The notes under the pieces were generated by a model, which worked only from the letters and a program-made list of their open reading frames with translations, had not been told where the DNA came from and made no database searches. DNA of 64,000 nucleotides, taken from NCBI RefSeq assembly GCF_900105655.1, contig NZ_LT629787.1, positions 2,914,001 through 2,978,000 on the forward strand, read 5' to 3'. Made by a program: the position numbers and the translations under genes. Origin of the DNA: Halopseudomonas salegens (GTDB taxonomy: Bacteria; Pseudomonadota; Gammaproteobacteria; Pseudomonadales; Pseudomonadaceae). This document shows positions 9,941 to 19,136 of this stretch, piece by piece (the first letter of the stretch is position 1; each line of letters opens with the position of its first letter).

Positions 9941-9980
9941 CCGGTGCCGTCGCCAACCATCAGGCGAACGACGGCACCGG
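9941..9980. terminator. Hairpin after serA
   Basis: CCGGTGCCGTCG (9941-9952) pairs perfectly with CGACGGCACCGG (9969-9980), a 12-bp stem with a 16-base loop starting ten bases after the serA stop. The T-run is poor, so it may be an attenuating or mRNA-end hairpin rather than a strong terminator. Confidence 0.5.
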
Positions 9981-10045
9981 CCTGTCATCTCGTAGAAACC
10001 TGGCGCTGGTTTAATGACGACTTCGTTCACAGCCAGTCGCTTACC

Positions 10046-11350
10046 ATGTCCAGCAACAAGACCCTCGCCGACCTGTGCCACAGCGTTGATCCGCTGAGTG
10101 CGGAACTGACCATCAACGATGTCGCCGACCGCCTGCTTGAGCCGGCTTACAAAGGCTTCCTCTCACTCCCCGTAGTGGATGCCGACAACCGCCCCCTGGG
10201 CCTGGTCAGTCGCTATCGCCTGCAGAACATCTTCATGCAGCGCTTTGGCCGCGACCTGTGGGGCCGGCACCCGGTGACAGAGGCCAGCAACCCGGATTCA
10301 CTGATCATCAAGGCAAGTACGGCACTGGATCGTGCAGCCAATATCATCACGGGCCAGCTGCAGTATCCGATTACCGAGGACTTCATCCTGGTGGACGGCG
10401 ACGGCCGTTATCTAGGACTGGGGACGGTGATGGACCTGTTGCGCGCCATGGAACACCGCATTGAGCAGCGCAACCAGGCGCTGCAACAGGCGCTCAAGCA
10501 GCTCAAGCAATCGCAAAGCCATCTGGTCCAGGCAGAAAAAATGGCCTCGCTCGGGCAAATGGTCGCCGGTGTAGCCCACGAGCTGAATACCCCCTTGGGC
10601 TACATAAAAAACAACGTGCAACTACTGGGCGATCTGGTCAGGCCGGTGCTGGAGCTGGCTGACCAGCAAGATCATCTGATGCAGCTGCTCAATGACCCCC
10701 AAGCCAGTGACGAACAACTCGCCGAGTCCTTTGCCGCCACCCGCGTAGCGGCCGATGCCGCCGCGCCGGCGCAATTGGCGGAAGATCTGGGGCCATTGCT
10801 TGAAGATACTCAGTTCGGGCTTGAGCAAATCGCCGAACTGGCCATCAGCCTGAAGGATTTTGCCCGGCTGGATCGCGCCATGACCGAAGCTGTTGATCTC
10901 AATGAGTGCGTCCACAACGCCTTGGTCATTGCCCGCAATGTGCTCAAGGACAACGCTGAAGTGATCACCCGGCTTGGCGATCTGCCGGTAATTACCTGCA
11001 CCCCTTCGCAGATCAACCAGGTGCTGCTCAACCTTCTGACCAACGCCGCCCAGGCCATGGAGCGGCCGGGGCAAATCCTGATACGCACCTGGTCAGAGCA
11101 GGATCAGGTTCACCTGTCGGTACAGGACAATGGGCGCGGCATACCCGAAGCCGCACAAAAAAGAATTTTCGACCCCTTCTTTACCACCAAGAGTGTTGGC
11201 CAGGGCACCGGACTGGGGCTTTCGATCTGTTATCAGATCATTCGCGACCACGGCGGCCGCATCCGTTTCAAGTCCGAACCCGGACGCGGCACGCGCTTTC
11301 TCATCAGCTTGCCCATAAGTCAGGACCTGGCCCTGTCAAGGAGCGCCTGA
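10046..11350 (+). CDS. Soluble histidine kinase with N-terminal CBS-like pair
   Basis: This 434-residue sensor kinase has no membrane helix, so it should sense a cytoplasmic signal. Residues about 1-135 form a CBS-like pair (EDFILVDGDGRYLGLGTV near its end). A short coiled coil follows, then a HisKA domain with phospho-acceptor H178 in AHELNTPLG. The C-terminal ATPase domain shows NLLTNAAQAM, DNGRGIPEAA and GTGLGLSI. The same CBS module, nearly word for word, occurs in the c-di-GMP protein at 24680. No clear Shine-Dalgarno was found; the start is the first Met giving a sensible N-terminus. One base separates its stop from the receiver gene, so they form one operon and probably one phosphorelay. 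Confidence 0.87.
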   Translation: MSSNKTLADLCHSVDPLSAELTINDVADRLLEPAYKGFLSLPVVDADNRPLGLVSRYRLQNIFMQRFGRDLWGRHPVTEASNPDSLIIKASTALDRAANIITGQLQYPITEDFILVDGDGRYLGLGTVMDLLRAMEHRIEQRNQALQQALKQLKQSQSHLVQAEKMASLGQMVAGVAHELNTPLGYIKNNVQLLGDLVRPVLELADQQDHLMQLLNDPQASDEQLAESFAATRVAADAAAPAQLAEDLGPLLEDTQFGLEQIAELAISLKDFARLDRAMTEAVDLNECVHNALVIARNVLKDNAEVITRLGDLPVITCTPSQINQVLLNLLTNAAQAMERPGQILIRTWSEQDQVHLSVQDNGRGIPEAAQKRIFDPFFTTKSVGQGTGLGLSICYQIIRDHGGRIRFKSEPGRGTRFLISLPISQDLALSRSA

Positions 11351-11351
11351 A

Positions 11352-12275
11352 ATGACCCAACCCATCCGCATCATGTTTGTTGACGACGAAGAACGCATTT
11401 TGCGCAGCCTGGCCTTGCAGTTTCGGCGCCACTACCAGGTGCTGACCGAGTCCAACCCGCTGCGAGCCTTGCAACGACTGCAGCAGGAACCCGTTGATAT
11501 CATTGTCAGCGATCAGCGCATGCCGCAGATGAGTGGCAGCCAACTGCTTGCCCAGGTTCAGGAACGCTACCCGCAGACCTTGCGAATTCTGCTCACGGGT
11601 TACTCCGACCTGGACGCCGCCGTGGATGCGCTCAATAGCGGTGGTATTTTCCGCTACCTGACCAAACCCTGGGATCCGCAGGCAATGGCGGGAACATTGC
11701 GCCAGGCCGCTCAACTGGTGCATGAGCAACGCTCACTCGGGGTCCCTACCAGACCGCAGGTGCCCGCAAATGCAGTGCGCCAGCCTTCCCTGCTGCTGCT
11801 GGACCCTGATCCTGACACGGTCAGGCACACCAGCGAACTCTGCCGCAACTGTGGCATTCTGATGCATCAGGCACACAGCCTGAACGAAGCACTCGACCTG
11901 TTGAACGACCAGCCACTGGATATTCTGGTCAGCGACATTCGCCTGCGCAATGAAGACATGCGCCCACTGCTGATGAGCCTGGCCCAGGCCCATCCGCGCA
12001 TGCTGAGCATTATTATCACGCCCTTCCAGGACACTCAGGTATTGCTCAAACTGATCAATCAGGCACAGATTTTCCGCTACCTGCCCAAGCCGATTCGCAG
12101 CGGCATGTACGAGCGCGCCATTCGCACGGCAGCCGACAAGGCGAGGCATTGGCAAAACCAGCCACAGCACCGGGTCCAGCGGGCCGCGGAAATCCCCGAC
12201 CTGGCTGCCGAACAAAGCCTGGTCGGCAATCTGCTGGGCCGCCTGGGTCGTTTGCGACAGCGGCTGATTGCCTGA
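11352..12275 (+). CDS. Tandem-receiver response regulator
   Basis: This 307-residue protein has two receiver domains and no recognised output domain. Receiver 1 (about 5-122) has D11/D12, phospho-acceptor D54 (IVSDQRMP) and K105 (LTKPWD). Receiver 2 (about 145-262) keeps the acidic start DPDPD, D195 (LVSDIRLR) and K246 (LPKPI) but has diverged around the Thr region (IITPF). The C-terminal 45 residues are basic and helical. The kinase just upstream is the likely phosphodonor. With no output domain it should act by protein contact or as a phosphate relay. It converges directly on the oxygenase gene. Confidence 0.87.
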   Translation: MTQPIRIMFVDDEERILRSLALQFRRHYQVLTESNPLRALQRLQQEPVDIIVSDQRMPQMSGSQLLAQVQERYPQTLRILLTGYSDLDAAVDALNSGGIFRYLTKPWDPQAMAGTLRQAAQLVHEQRSLGVPTRPQVPANAVRQPSLLLLDPDPDTVRHTSELCRNCGILMHQAHSLNEALDLLNDQPLDILVSDIRLRNEDMRPLLMSLAQAHPRMLSIIITPFQDTQVLLKLINQAQIFRYLPKPIRSGMYERAIRTAADKARHWQNQPQHRVQRAAEIPDLAAEQSLVGNLLGRLGRLRQRLIA

Positions 12276-12911
12276 TCAGCGCAGCAAGGGATTGTCCGGT
12301 CGGCGACGAAACCAGCCCACCAGACTGGCGCGGTCGCAACGCGCCGGCAGCACTTCATGTTCGATCAGGTCACTGAGAAAGACCACCAACGTGCCCGCAC
12401 GGGGGGCAACATCACGCACACCTTCCGGCAAATACAGTCGCAGCTCGCCACCATCACCGGGTTGCCATTGCTGGTTGAGGTAACTGACCACAGACACCGT
12501 GCGCAGAGGGTTGTCCTGGAAACGATCCAGATGCCGCTCATAGCCAGCACCCGGCGGGTACAGGGCATAATGGGTTTCAAAGGTATCCAGACCGAGAAAC
12601 AGACTGCGGTTGAGCGTCAATCGCAACACATCCATCCACAGCAAATAGTCATCCTGGGCTGCATGTGGCGGGCAGTCATCCAGCCACCGCGTGTAATCAC
12701 CGCGTCGCTCGGGGACCACCTGCTGTTCGCTGCCGCGGCCAATGGCTGCCGGCGTCAGATCATCCGCCTGCCACAGAGCACGACATTGCCCTGCCAACTG
12801 AGCAACCAGCGCGTCAGGCAGCGAATCGGCCAGCACCGACCAACCACGCGCCACCAGATCATCCGCCACCACCTGAAAAGGTTCGGGCAACGGCACCGAC
12901 ACTTCTGTCAT
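12276..12911 (-). CDS. 2-oxoglutarate/Fe(II) oxygenase, prolyl-4-hydroxylase type
   Basis: This 211-residue protein has the full facial triad: H127 and D129 in YERHLDRFQDN and H185 in LIEHEVLPA, with the 2-oxoglutarate arginine at R194. YALYPPG and GGELRLYLPE are typical of the P4H/PHD fold. Pseudomonads encode a prolyl hydroxylase of this type (PPHD) that modifies elongation factor Tu; similar length and the nearby serA/D2HGDH block make this the best candidate function, which remains an inference. The start at 12911 (MTEVSVPLPE) is preferred over an upstream Met that adds 44 low-complexity residues. Confidence 0.82.
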   Translation of the reverse strand: MTEVSVPLPEPFQVVADDLVARGWSVLADSLPDALVAQLAGQCRALWQADDLTPAAIGRGSEQQVVPERRGDYTRWLDDCPPHAAQDDYLLWMDVLRLTLNRSLFLGLDTFETHYALYPPGAGYERHLDRFQDNPLRTVSVVSYLNQQWQPGDGGELRLYLPEGVRDVAPRAGTLVVFLSDLIEHEVLPARCDRASLVGWFRRRPDNPLLR

Positions 12912-13043
12912 CCTGCAATCTCGTATCAGCAAGCAATTGGAAGGCTCCGCACCCGGGCGGAGGTACTCACTCAAACACCCGGAGGATGGGCGTCTTCTTC
13001 GCGGCAACGGGCATTGCCTGCAGCGATGCATTTTAAGAAGCAA

Positions 13044-13085
13044 GCCCGGTCAGCGACAAGCTTTTAATTCACTATCTGACCGGGC
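13044..13085 (-). terminator. Likely terminator of the alpha/beta hydrolase gene
   Basis: GCCCGGTCAG (13044-13053) pairs perfectly with CTGACCGGGC (13076-13085). Read on the minus strand, the hairpin follows the hydrolase stop by about 12 bases and is followed by TTGCTTCTT. The 22-base loop is long for an intrinsic terminator. Confidence 0.5.
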
Positions 13086-13096
13086 GCTACTGCAGC

Positions 13097-14029
13097 TCAG
13101 GTGTGCAGTCGTGCGTCCAGCCATTGCAGGTATTGCGCACGCATCGAGGCTTGTTCATTGGCCAGGTGATGACGAGCGCCGGGCAGGTACAGCAGCTGTG
13201 GCTGGGCAAACTTGTCGGCAAGGACCTGCATATTGTGTTGCCAGTCGACGGTATTGTCGTCCTGCCCCTGGATGATCAGCGGCGAATACACAGACTCCCC
13301 GGCCTGTTCGATGCGCGGAATCCAGGCATCCAACGCCTGCACCCAGGCCACCGGCAAGACCTTCGGCTGCAGCGGATCACGGGTGCGAACAAAATCGAGG
13401 AACGCCTGATCGGTAGAGTTCTCGGTAAAGCGCCTACCCAGTTGACGCACCATGCCACCGAGCATGCGCAAGCCCATTTGTGACAACAGCCATTGCCTGG
13501 GCCGCACCAGCGGGGCCATAAGAATGGTCTGACCGACTTGCTCCGGCACCGGACCATGCAGCAAACGGTCGACCAGAATACCACCCCCGGTGCTTTGCCC
13601 GAGCAGATGCCAGGGCTCTGGCAAGGCCCATACCTGCGCCTGTGCAAAGGCCGCATCCAACGCCGTCTGGTAACTGAGAAAACAATCAATGCTGGCACGC
13701 TCACCGGATGACAGGCCATGTCCGGGCAGATCCATACCGAGCACGGCCAGCTGCTGATCCAGCGCCCACTCAATCACATGCCGGTAGAGCCCCATGTGAT
13801 CATAATAGCCGTGCAAAATAAGCAGCGTGCCGCGCGGCTGCGCTGGTCGCCAGACCTGCAAGGCCAGATCAAAGCCTTCAATGGGTACCCGCCCGAGGTG
13901 CTGCTGGGCACGGTCGGAGAAATCAATGCCGTAATAGCCCGCATACCTCAACCCCAGGGCATCCAGCGGCCGCCCCGGCTCCAACAGCGGCAAGTCGGTA
14001 ACAAGTTGATGCAGTAACGCCTGATCCAT
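13097..14029 (-). CDS. Alpha/beta hydrolase, monoacylglycerol lipase-like
   Basis: This 310-residue cytoplasmic hydrolase of the serine aminopeptidase/lysophospholipase class has its nucleophile S146 in GQSTGG, the oxyanion segment HGYYDH at 73-78 and DLPGHGLSSGE at about 100-110. GQDDNTVDW supplies the acid region and LPGARHHLANE the catalytic His. There is no signal peptide. Relatives cleave monoacylglycerols or lysolipids, but the substrate cannot be read here. Downstream in its direction lies the oxygenase gene, separated by a hairpin. Confidence 0.85.
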   Translation of the reverse strand: MDQALLHQLVTDLPLLEPGRPLDALGLRYAGYYGIDFSDRAQQHLGRVPIEGFDLALQVWRPAQPRGTLLILHGYYDHMGLYRHVIEWALDQQLAVLGMDLPGHGLSSGERASIDCFLSYQTALDAAFAQAQVWALPEPWHLLGQSTGGGILVDRLLHGPVPEQVGQTILMAPLVRPRQWLLSQMGLRMLGGMVRQLGRRFTENSTDQAFLDFVRTRDPLQPKVLPVAWVQALDAWIPRIEQAGESVYSPLIIQGQDDNTVDWQHNMQVLADKFAQPQLLYLPGARHHLANEQASMRAQYLQWLDARLHT

Positions 14030-14212
14030 TGAATGACCACTCTAAAAAGCCCAACTAGCGGCAACAGATCAGCGGCTAGCGCAAGGCGCACAGAATTCCA
14101 TGCTTTGGGCATGATTTGCAACCGATCATCGTGTAACATGCTGCATCGCTAAATACCACGTCCAAATGCGCCAGTTCACGCGGCGCAACCTGCTCATACT
14201 GTGAGGGTTTTC

Positions 14213-16390
14213 ATGACTGAACGCGTACAAGTCGGCAGCCTGCAAGTTGCCAAGGTGCTCCACGACTTTATCAACGATCACGCCATTCCGGGCAGCGGCG
14301 TCGACGCCAAGGCTTTCTGGAGCGGCTTTGAAGCCCTGATCACTGACCTGGCGCCAAAGAACAAGGCTCTGCTGGCCAAGCGCGACGACCTGCAAGCCCA
14401 GATTGACGCCTGGCATCAGGCGCGAGCCGGTCAGGCGTTCAACTTCCCCGAGTACAAGGCTTTCCTGCAAGACATCGGCTATCTGCTGCCCGAGCCGGCT
14501 GACTTCCAGGCCACCACCGAGAATGTCGACGAAGAGATTGCCCAGCTGGCTGGCCCGCAGTTGGTTGTTCCGGTGATGAACGCCCGCTTTGCCCTGAATG
14601 CGGCCAATGCCCGCTGGGGTTCACTGTATGATGCCCTCTACGGGACCGACGCCATTTCCGAAGCCGATGGCGCTACCAAGGGCCCGGGTTACAACGAAAT
14701 CCGTGGTGACAAGGTCATCGCCTATGCCCGCGCCTTTCTTGATGAGGCGGCACCGCTGGCCACAGGTTCCCATGTTGACTCCATCGCCTATGTCATCGAC
14801 AACGGGCAACTGCAAGTCAGCCTGAAGGATGGCAGCCACACGGGCCTGCAGGACCCGAACAGGTTCGTTGGCTACGTCGGCAACCCGTCCAATCCCGATG
14901 GCATACTGCTGAAAAACAACGGCCTGCATTTCGAAATCCAGATCGACCCGTCCAGCAATGTCGGCCAGACCGATGCAGCCGGGGTCAAGGACATCCTCAT
15001 GGAGTCCGCACTGACCACCATCATGGACTGTGAAGATTCGGTAGCCGCCGTCGATGCCGACGACAAGACCGTTGTTTACCGCAACTGGCTCGGCCTGATG
15101 AAAGGTGATCTGGCGGAAAACGTCAGCAAGGGCGGCAGCAGCTTCACCCGCACCATGAACCCGGACCGGGAATACACCGCCGCCGACGGTTCAACGCTGA
15201 CCCTGCACGGTCGCTCACTGCTGTTTGTGCGCAATGTGGGTCACCTGATGACCAATAACGCCATTCTCGACAAGGACGGCAACGAGGTCCCCGAAGGCAT
15301 CATGGACGGCGCGGTTACCAGCCTGATTGCCCTGCACAACCTGAATGGCAATACCGCGCGCAAGAACACCCGCACCGGTTCGGTCTATATCGTCAAGCCG
15401 AAAATGCATGGTCCGGAAGAAGTCGAATTCACCACCGAACTCTTCGGCCGCGTGGAAGACATGCTGGGCATGACCCGCAACACGCTGAAAGTCGGCATCA
15501 TGGATGAAGAGCGCCGCACCACCATCAACCTGAAAGCCTGCATCAAGGCTGCCAGTGAGCGCGTGGTCTTCATCAATACCGGCTTTCTCGATCGTACCGG
15601 TGATGAAATCCATACCTCGATGGAAGCCGGCGCCTTTATCCGCAAGGGCGACATCAAGGGCGCCGTATGGATTGGTGCCTACGAAAACAGCAACGTCGAC
15701 ATCGGCCTGGCTACCGGCCTCAAGGGTCGCGCGCAGATCGGCAAGGGCATGTGGGCCATGCCCGATCTGATGGCGGCCATGCTGGAACAGAAAATCGGCC
15801 ACCCGATGGCGGGCGCCAATACTGCCTGGGTACCCTCCCCGACAGCCGCTACCCTGCACGCCATGCACTACCACAAGGTGAATGTCGCCGAACGCCAGAA
15901 TGAACTGGCCAAGCGCACGCCGGCATCCGTGGATGACATCCTGACCATTCCGCTGGCGGAAAACACCAACTGGAGTGCCGAAGAAATCCAGCAGGAACTG
16001 GACAACAACGTTCAGGGCATTCTGGGTTACGTTGTACGCTGGATTGATCATGGTGTTGGTTGTTCCAAGGTACCGGATATCAACGATATCGGCCTGATGG
16101 AAGACCGTGCCACCCTGCGTATCTCCAGCCAACATATCGCCAACTGGCTGCGTCATGGCATCTGCACCGAAGAGCAGGTAATGGAGACCTTCAAACGCAT
16201 GGCTCCGGTGGTTGACCGGCAGAATGCCAATGACCCGGACTACCTGCCGATGGCGCCGGACTTCGCTGACAGCGTCGCCTTCCAGGCCGCCGTCGAACTG
16301 TGCATCGAAGGCTGCAAACAACCCAACGGTTACACCGAGCCGGTTCTGCATCGCCGCCGCCGCGAGTTCAAGGCCAAACACGGCCGCTGA
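14213..16390 (+). CDS. glcB: Malate synthase G
   Basis: This enzyme condenses glyoxylate and acetyl-CoA to malate in the glyoxylate shunt and glycolate use. Started at [16 protein letters not shown] it has 725 residues, the standard G-isoform length in pseudomonads. The core includes [30 protein letters not shown] and the segment [19 protein letters not shown] lies before the ATG; the in-frame ATG at 14201 adds four residues and is less likely. It is followed by a strong terminator. Confidence 0.96.
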   Translation: MTERVQVGSLQVAKVLHDFINDHAIPGSGVDAKAFWSGFEALITDLAPKNKALLAKRDDLQAQIDAWHQARAGQAFNFPEYKAFLQDIGYLLPEPADFQATTENVDEEIAQLAGPQLVVPVMNARFALNAANARWGSLYDALYGTDAISEADGATKGPGYNEIRGDKVIAYARAFLDEAAPLATGSHVDSIAYVIDNGQLQVSLKDGSHTGLQDPNRFVGYVGNPSNPDGILLKNNGLHFEIQIDPSSNVGQTDAAGVKDILMESALTTIMDCEDSVAAVDADDKTVVYRNWLGLMKGDLAENVSKGGSSFTRTMNPDREYTAADGSTLTLHGRSLLFVRNVGHLMTNNAILDKDGNEVPEGIMDGAVTSLIALHNLNGNTARKNTRTGSVYIVKPKMHGPEEVEFTTELFGRVEDMLGMTRNTLKVGIMDEERRTTINLKACIKAASERVVFINTGFLDRTGDEIHTSMEAGAFIRKGDIKGAVWIGAYENSNVDIGLATGLKGRAQIGKGMWAMPDLMAAMLEQKIGHPMAGANTAWVPSPTAATLHAMHYHKVNVAERQNELAKRTPASVDDILTIPLAENTNWSAEEIQQELDNNVQGILGYVVRWIDHGVGCSKVPDINDIGLMEDRATLRISSQHIANWLRHGICTEEQVMETFKRMAPVVDRQNANDPDYLPMAPDFADSVAFQAAVELCIEGCKQPNGYTEPVLHRRRREFKAKHGR

Positions 16391-16406
16391 TCCCGCAACA
16401 ACCCAG

Positions 16407-16441
16407 AGCCCCGGCCAGCCTAGCTGCCCGGGGCTTTTTTG
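16407..16441 (+). terminator. Intrinsic terminator of glcB
   Basis: AGCCCCGG (16407-16414) pairs with CCGGGGCT (16428-16435) and is followed at once by a run of T. It begins 16 bases after the glcB stop, a textbook layout. Confidence 0.85.
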
Positions 16442-16470
16442 TGCTCTGGGCAAGGCGCCGAACAAAAAAG

Positions 16471-16519
16471 GAATGAATGTTCGGTTTTTATTGACTGCGT
16501 TAGCGCGCCTGACTAGTGT
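16471..16519 (+). promoter_or_regulatory. Possible operator and promoter of the lipoprotein esterase
   Basis: GAATGAATGTTC at 16471-16482 matches 11 of 12 bases of the left part of the perfect palindrome at 54353-54368, in front of another lipoprotein gene. Nine bases later, TTGACT (16491-16496) and TAGTGT (16514-16519) make a sigma70-like promoter with a 17-base spacer. Only half of the palindrome is kept here, so the operator call is weak. Confidence 0.38.
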
Positions 16520-16624
16520 AGAGACGCGCTCAAAAATGAGCCGCTTGGACAGATGGGACCACCCCTGGTGCACTTACCCCCTTTGATCCAGTCATATCCA
16601 GAATAAGAAATGGAGATAAACCTC

Positions 16625-18487
16625 ATGACGCGCTTCGCATCGCGCAGCTTCCCCGCGCTCGGCCTGCTCGGCCTAAGCACACTGCTTATCAGCGGTTGTT
16701 TGTCCGGATCGGGCTCAAGCTCCGACGACGGCCCGCTCAGCGGCCAATTTATAGACAGCCCGGTTGCAGGGCTCTCGTTTCGTACCGACAGCACCAATGG
16801 CCTGACCGACGCTGACGGCAACTTCCAATACCTCCGCGGCGAAACCGTCCATTTCGCCATTGGTGATCTCGACCTGGGTAGCGCAACCGGCCAGCCGGTA
16901 CTCAGCCCGGTGGACCTGATTGCCGAAGCGGATGACAGCAGCCACCCTGCGGCAATCAATCTGGCGCGCCTGCTTCAGAGCCTGGATGCGGACGGCAATC
17001 TGAACAATGGCATTCAACTGGATGCCGCCTTGCATGACGCTATCAGTGACTATCTCGCCAACAACCCCGGCTTCGACCTGAGCCTGATGGATAACGGCGA
17101 CTTTGCTGTCGCGGCCAATGCCTTGCTTGGGTATCTGAACGACCAGGACCTGTTTGCTGCAGGAGACCGCATCCTGCGCGACCGCCTGAATGCCTGGCTG
17201 CATCTGCAGGACTCCCTCGATGCAACCGATGGCGAAGAGGTCGACTTTGACAAGCGCCCCGTTGTGTTCGTGCATGGCGGTGCCGGCTCCGCCGGTCAGT
17301 TCGAGTCGCAAGCGCAGCGCTTTATCGCCAATGGTTACCCGCGCAGCCATCTGGCCACCTACGAATACGACACCAATCCACCGGATTTTACCCGGACCAC
17401 AATGGAACTGAATGCCCTGATTGATGCTCTGCGCCAAAGCACGGGTTTCGAGCAGGTCAACCTGATGGGGCACTCCATGGGAACCGAGGTCAGCCGGATC
17501 TATCTGGCCGACCCTTCACGTGCAGCCAAGGTCGCAGCCTATGTCAACCTGGATGGCCGTGATGGCGAGGCACCGCCCGGCGGCGTGCCCAACCTGGTGC
17601 TCTGGGGGCAATATGTTGATCGCGAGGTCGTCGGTGCCGACAACGTCTACCCGAGTGAGGAAGATCCGGTAGGTCATATTGAAGTGGCTACCTCGGCGGA
17701 TTCCTTTGCGCGCATGTACCGTTTCTTCAATGACGGCGCCGAACCGGCCACAACGGCCATTCCTGCCGCCGAAGGCGAGCATCTGTGGATCGCCGGGCGC
17801 GCCAACCTGTTTCCTTCCAATAGCGGCGCTGCGGGTTCGATACTGGAAATCAGCGAAGTGGATCCAACCACAGGGCGCAGCCTGGCCGACCTGCCGCAAC
17901 ATACCCAGGCGATTGGCAGTGATGGACACTGGGGACCCTTCCAGATCAACAACGGCGGTACTTACGAATTCGTTCTGCGCCGGCCCGATGCGGCCAATGC
18001 CGACCACTACTTTTACCGCGAAGCCTATACCCAGCATAGCTACCAGATTCGCCTGAATACCTCCGAACCCGGTGAAGGGCTTGGCGCCCGTCTGGCCCGC
18101 AGCCCCAATCACAGCAATCTGTCTATCAGCCGTGACATGGAGCTTTGGGGTGACCAGGGTGACAGCAACGACCAGCTCCTCGTGAACGGCACCAATGTCA
18201 TTACCGCCCAGACCGGACCACTGTTGAAACGGCTGAGCAATATATTTCTGCATGACCGCAATACCGACGGGGTCAGCAACCTGACCGCACCGGACCCGGT
18301 GTTCCACCTCTTTCCCTTTATTTCCGGGCTGGATCTGTTCATACCCGGTGCGGCTGAGCCCGATTCGGTCATTGAGCTGGAACTGATATCGCGCCGGGGC
18401 GGCGAACCGCGGCGGGTCAATGTACCCAACTGGTCATCCGACAAGGTGCGTTCAATCTCGGTGCATTTCCGCGATTACGTGGAATAA
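16625..18487 (+). CDS. Lipoprotein with alpha/beta-hydrolase (lipase-like) domain
   Basis: This 620-residue exported protein has the lipobox LISGC with acylated C25, followed by a Gly/Ser linker. An N-terminal domain (about 38-200) with FIDSPVAGLSFRTD and AIGDLDLGS resembles a module common in marine gammaproteobacterial lipoproteins. The hydrolase domain (about 213-400) has VVFVHGGAGSAG and the nucleophile elbow GHSMG with S284, closest in feel to class-2 lipases. About 220 further residues look like beta-rich accessory domains. It should be a membrane-anchored or surface esterase or lipase; the substrate is unknown. GGAG before 16625 decides the start. It is monocistronic. Confidence 0.78.
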   Translation: MTRFASRSFPALGLLGLSTLLISGCLSGSGSSSDDGPLSGQFIDSPVAGLSFRTDSTNGLTDADGNFQYLRGETVHFAIGDLDLGSATGQPVLSPVDLIAEADDSSHPAAINLARLLQSLDADGNLNNGIQLDAALHDAISDYLANNPGFDLSLMDNGDFAVAANALLGYLNDQDLFAAGDRILRDRLNAWLHLQDSLDATDGEEVDFDKRPVVFVHGGAGSAGQFESQAQRFIANGYPRSHLATYEYDTNPPDFTRTTMELNALIDALRQSTGFEQVNLMGHSMGTEVSRIYLADPSRAAKVAAYVNLDGRDGEAPPGGVPNLVLWGQYVDREVVGADNVYPSEEDPVGHIEVATSADSFARMYRFFNDGAEPATTAIPAAEGEHLWIAGRANLFPSNSGAAGSILEISEVDPTTGRSLADLPQHTQAIGSDGHWGPFQINNGGTYEFVLRRPDAANADHYFYREAYTQHSYQIRLNTSEPGEGLGARLARSPNHSNLSISRDMELWGDQGDSNDQLLVNGTNVITAQTGPLLKRLSNIFLHDRNTDGVSNLTAPDPVFHLFPFISGLDLFIPGAAEPDSVIELELISRRGGEPRRVNVPNWSSDKVRSISVHFRDYVE

Positions 18488-18513
18488 CCTCAACAAGGAC
18501 CGATGCCACCTGT

Positions 18514-18540
18514 AACAGCCTGCCCTGCCGGCAGGCTGTT
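18514..18540 (+). terminator. Hairpin terminator after the lipoprotein esterase
   Basis: AACAGCCTGCC (18514-18524) and GGCAGGCTGTT (18530-18540) form a perfect 11-bp stem with a 5-base loop, 27 bases after the stop. The T-run is short (TTATCT), so termination is likely but not certain. Confidence 0.62.
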
Positions 18541-18728
18541 ATCTCCCCTCCCGTTCGCCGGCGACCAACGGCAGATATCCAGTGACCGGCTACCCGCTGG
18601 CCAAACCCGACCGGCTTGCTTTCATCAGCAGCTAGGATACTATCGACAGGTAATTCAAATTTCCGACTGGCAATGACTGCCGGCCGCCACTTGCCCGGAT
18701 GCAGAAGATCTCCTGTAAGGGGAGCTGT

Positions 18729-19028
18729 ATGACCAAAAAGCGCGCGGCAGTACCTAGTGATGTTCACCGCCAGCGATTGCTGGCCATACAGGCCAAACTG
18801 GCTGAACAGAAGATCGAGATCACCGAAGCCCCGATCGAGGAAGTCGAGCTTTCTCCGATCGAGCAGCGTGAACTGCACTTGTTGCGGGCTCACATTGACA
18901 CCATGGTCGATCACGGTTGGCGCATCATCAGCCGCGAACCCATCACCCTGAAACGCGGTGCCCAGACCTGCTTTGTGCAGCAGGGCATGCTGATCAGCCC
19001 CGACCTGGGCAGCAGCAAAACCGGCTGA
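18729..19028 (+). CDS. Conserved-looking hypothetical protein (99 aa)
   Basis: I do not recognise this protein. It starts MTKKRAAVPSDVHRQRLL after a strong AAGGGGAG ribosome-binding site. A basic N-terminus leads into a charged helix rich in Glu and Lys (AIQAKLAEQKIEITEAPIEE), then a compact segment DTMVDHGWRIISREPITLKR, which suggests a small beta-containing domain. There is no membrane helix or signal peptide. It stands alone between the esterase terminator and the MFS gene. Confidence 0.7.
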   Translation: MTKKRAAVPSDVHRQRLLAIQAKLAEQKIEITEAPIEEVELSPIEQRELHLLRAHIDTMVDHGWRIISREPITLKRGAQTCFVQQGMLISPDLGSSKTG

Positions 19029-19136
19029 ACCAGAGCCAGGTCGCGCCAGCCGGCGGTTCTACCCCTGCCCCATTCCACGCTATAGTGACTCCCGCGCGCG
19101 ACTCTGCGCGCTGCCATCAGTGCTCAAGGAGTCCGC

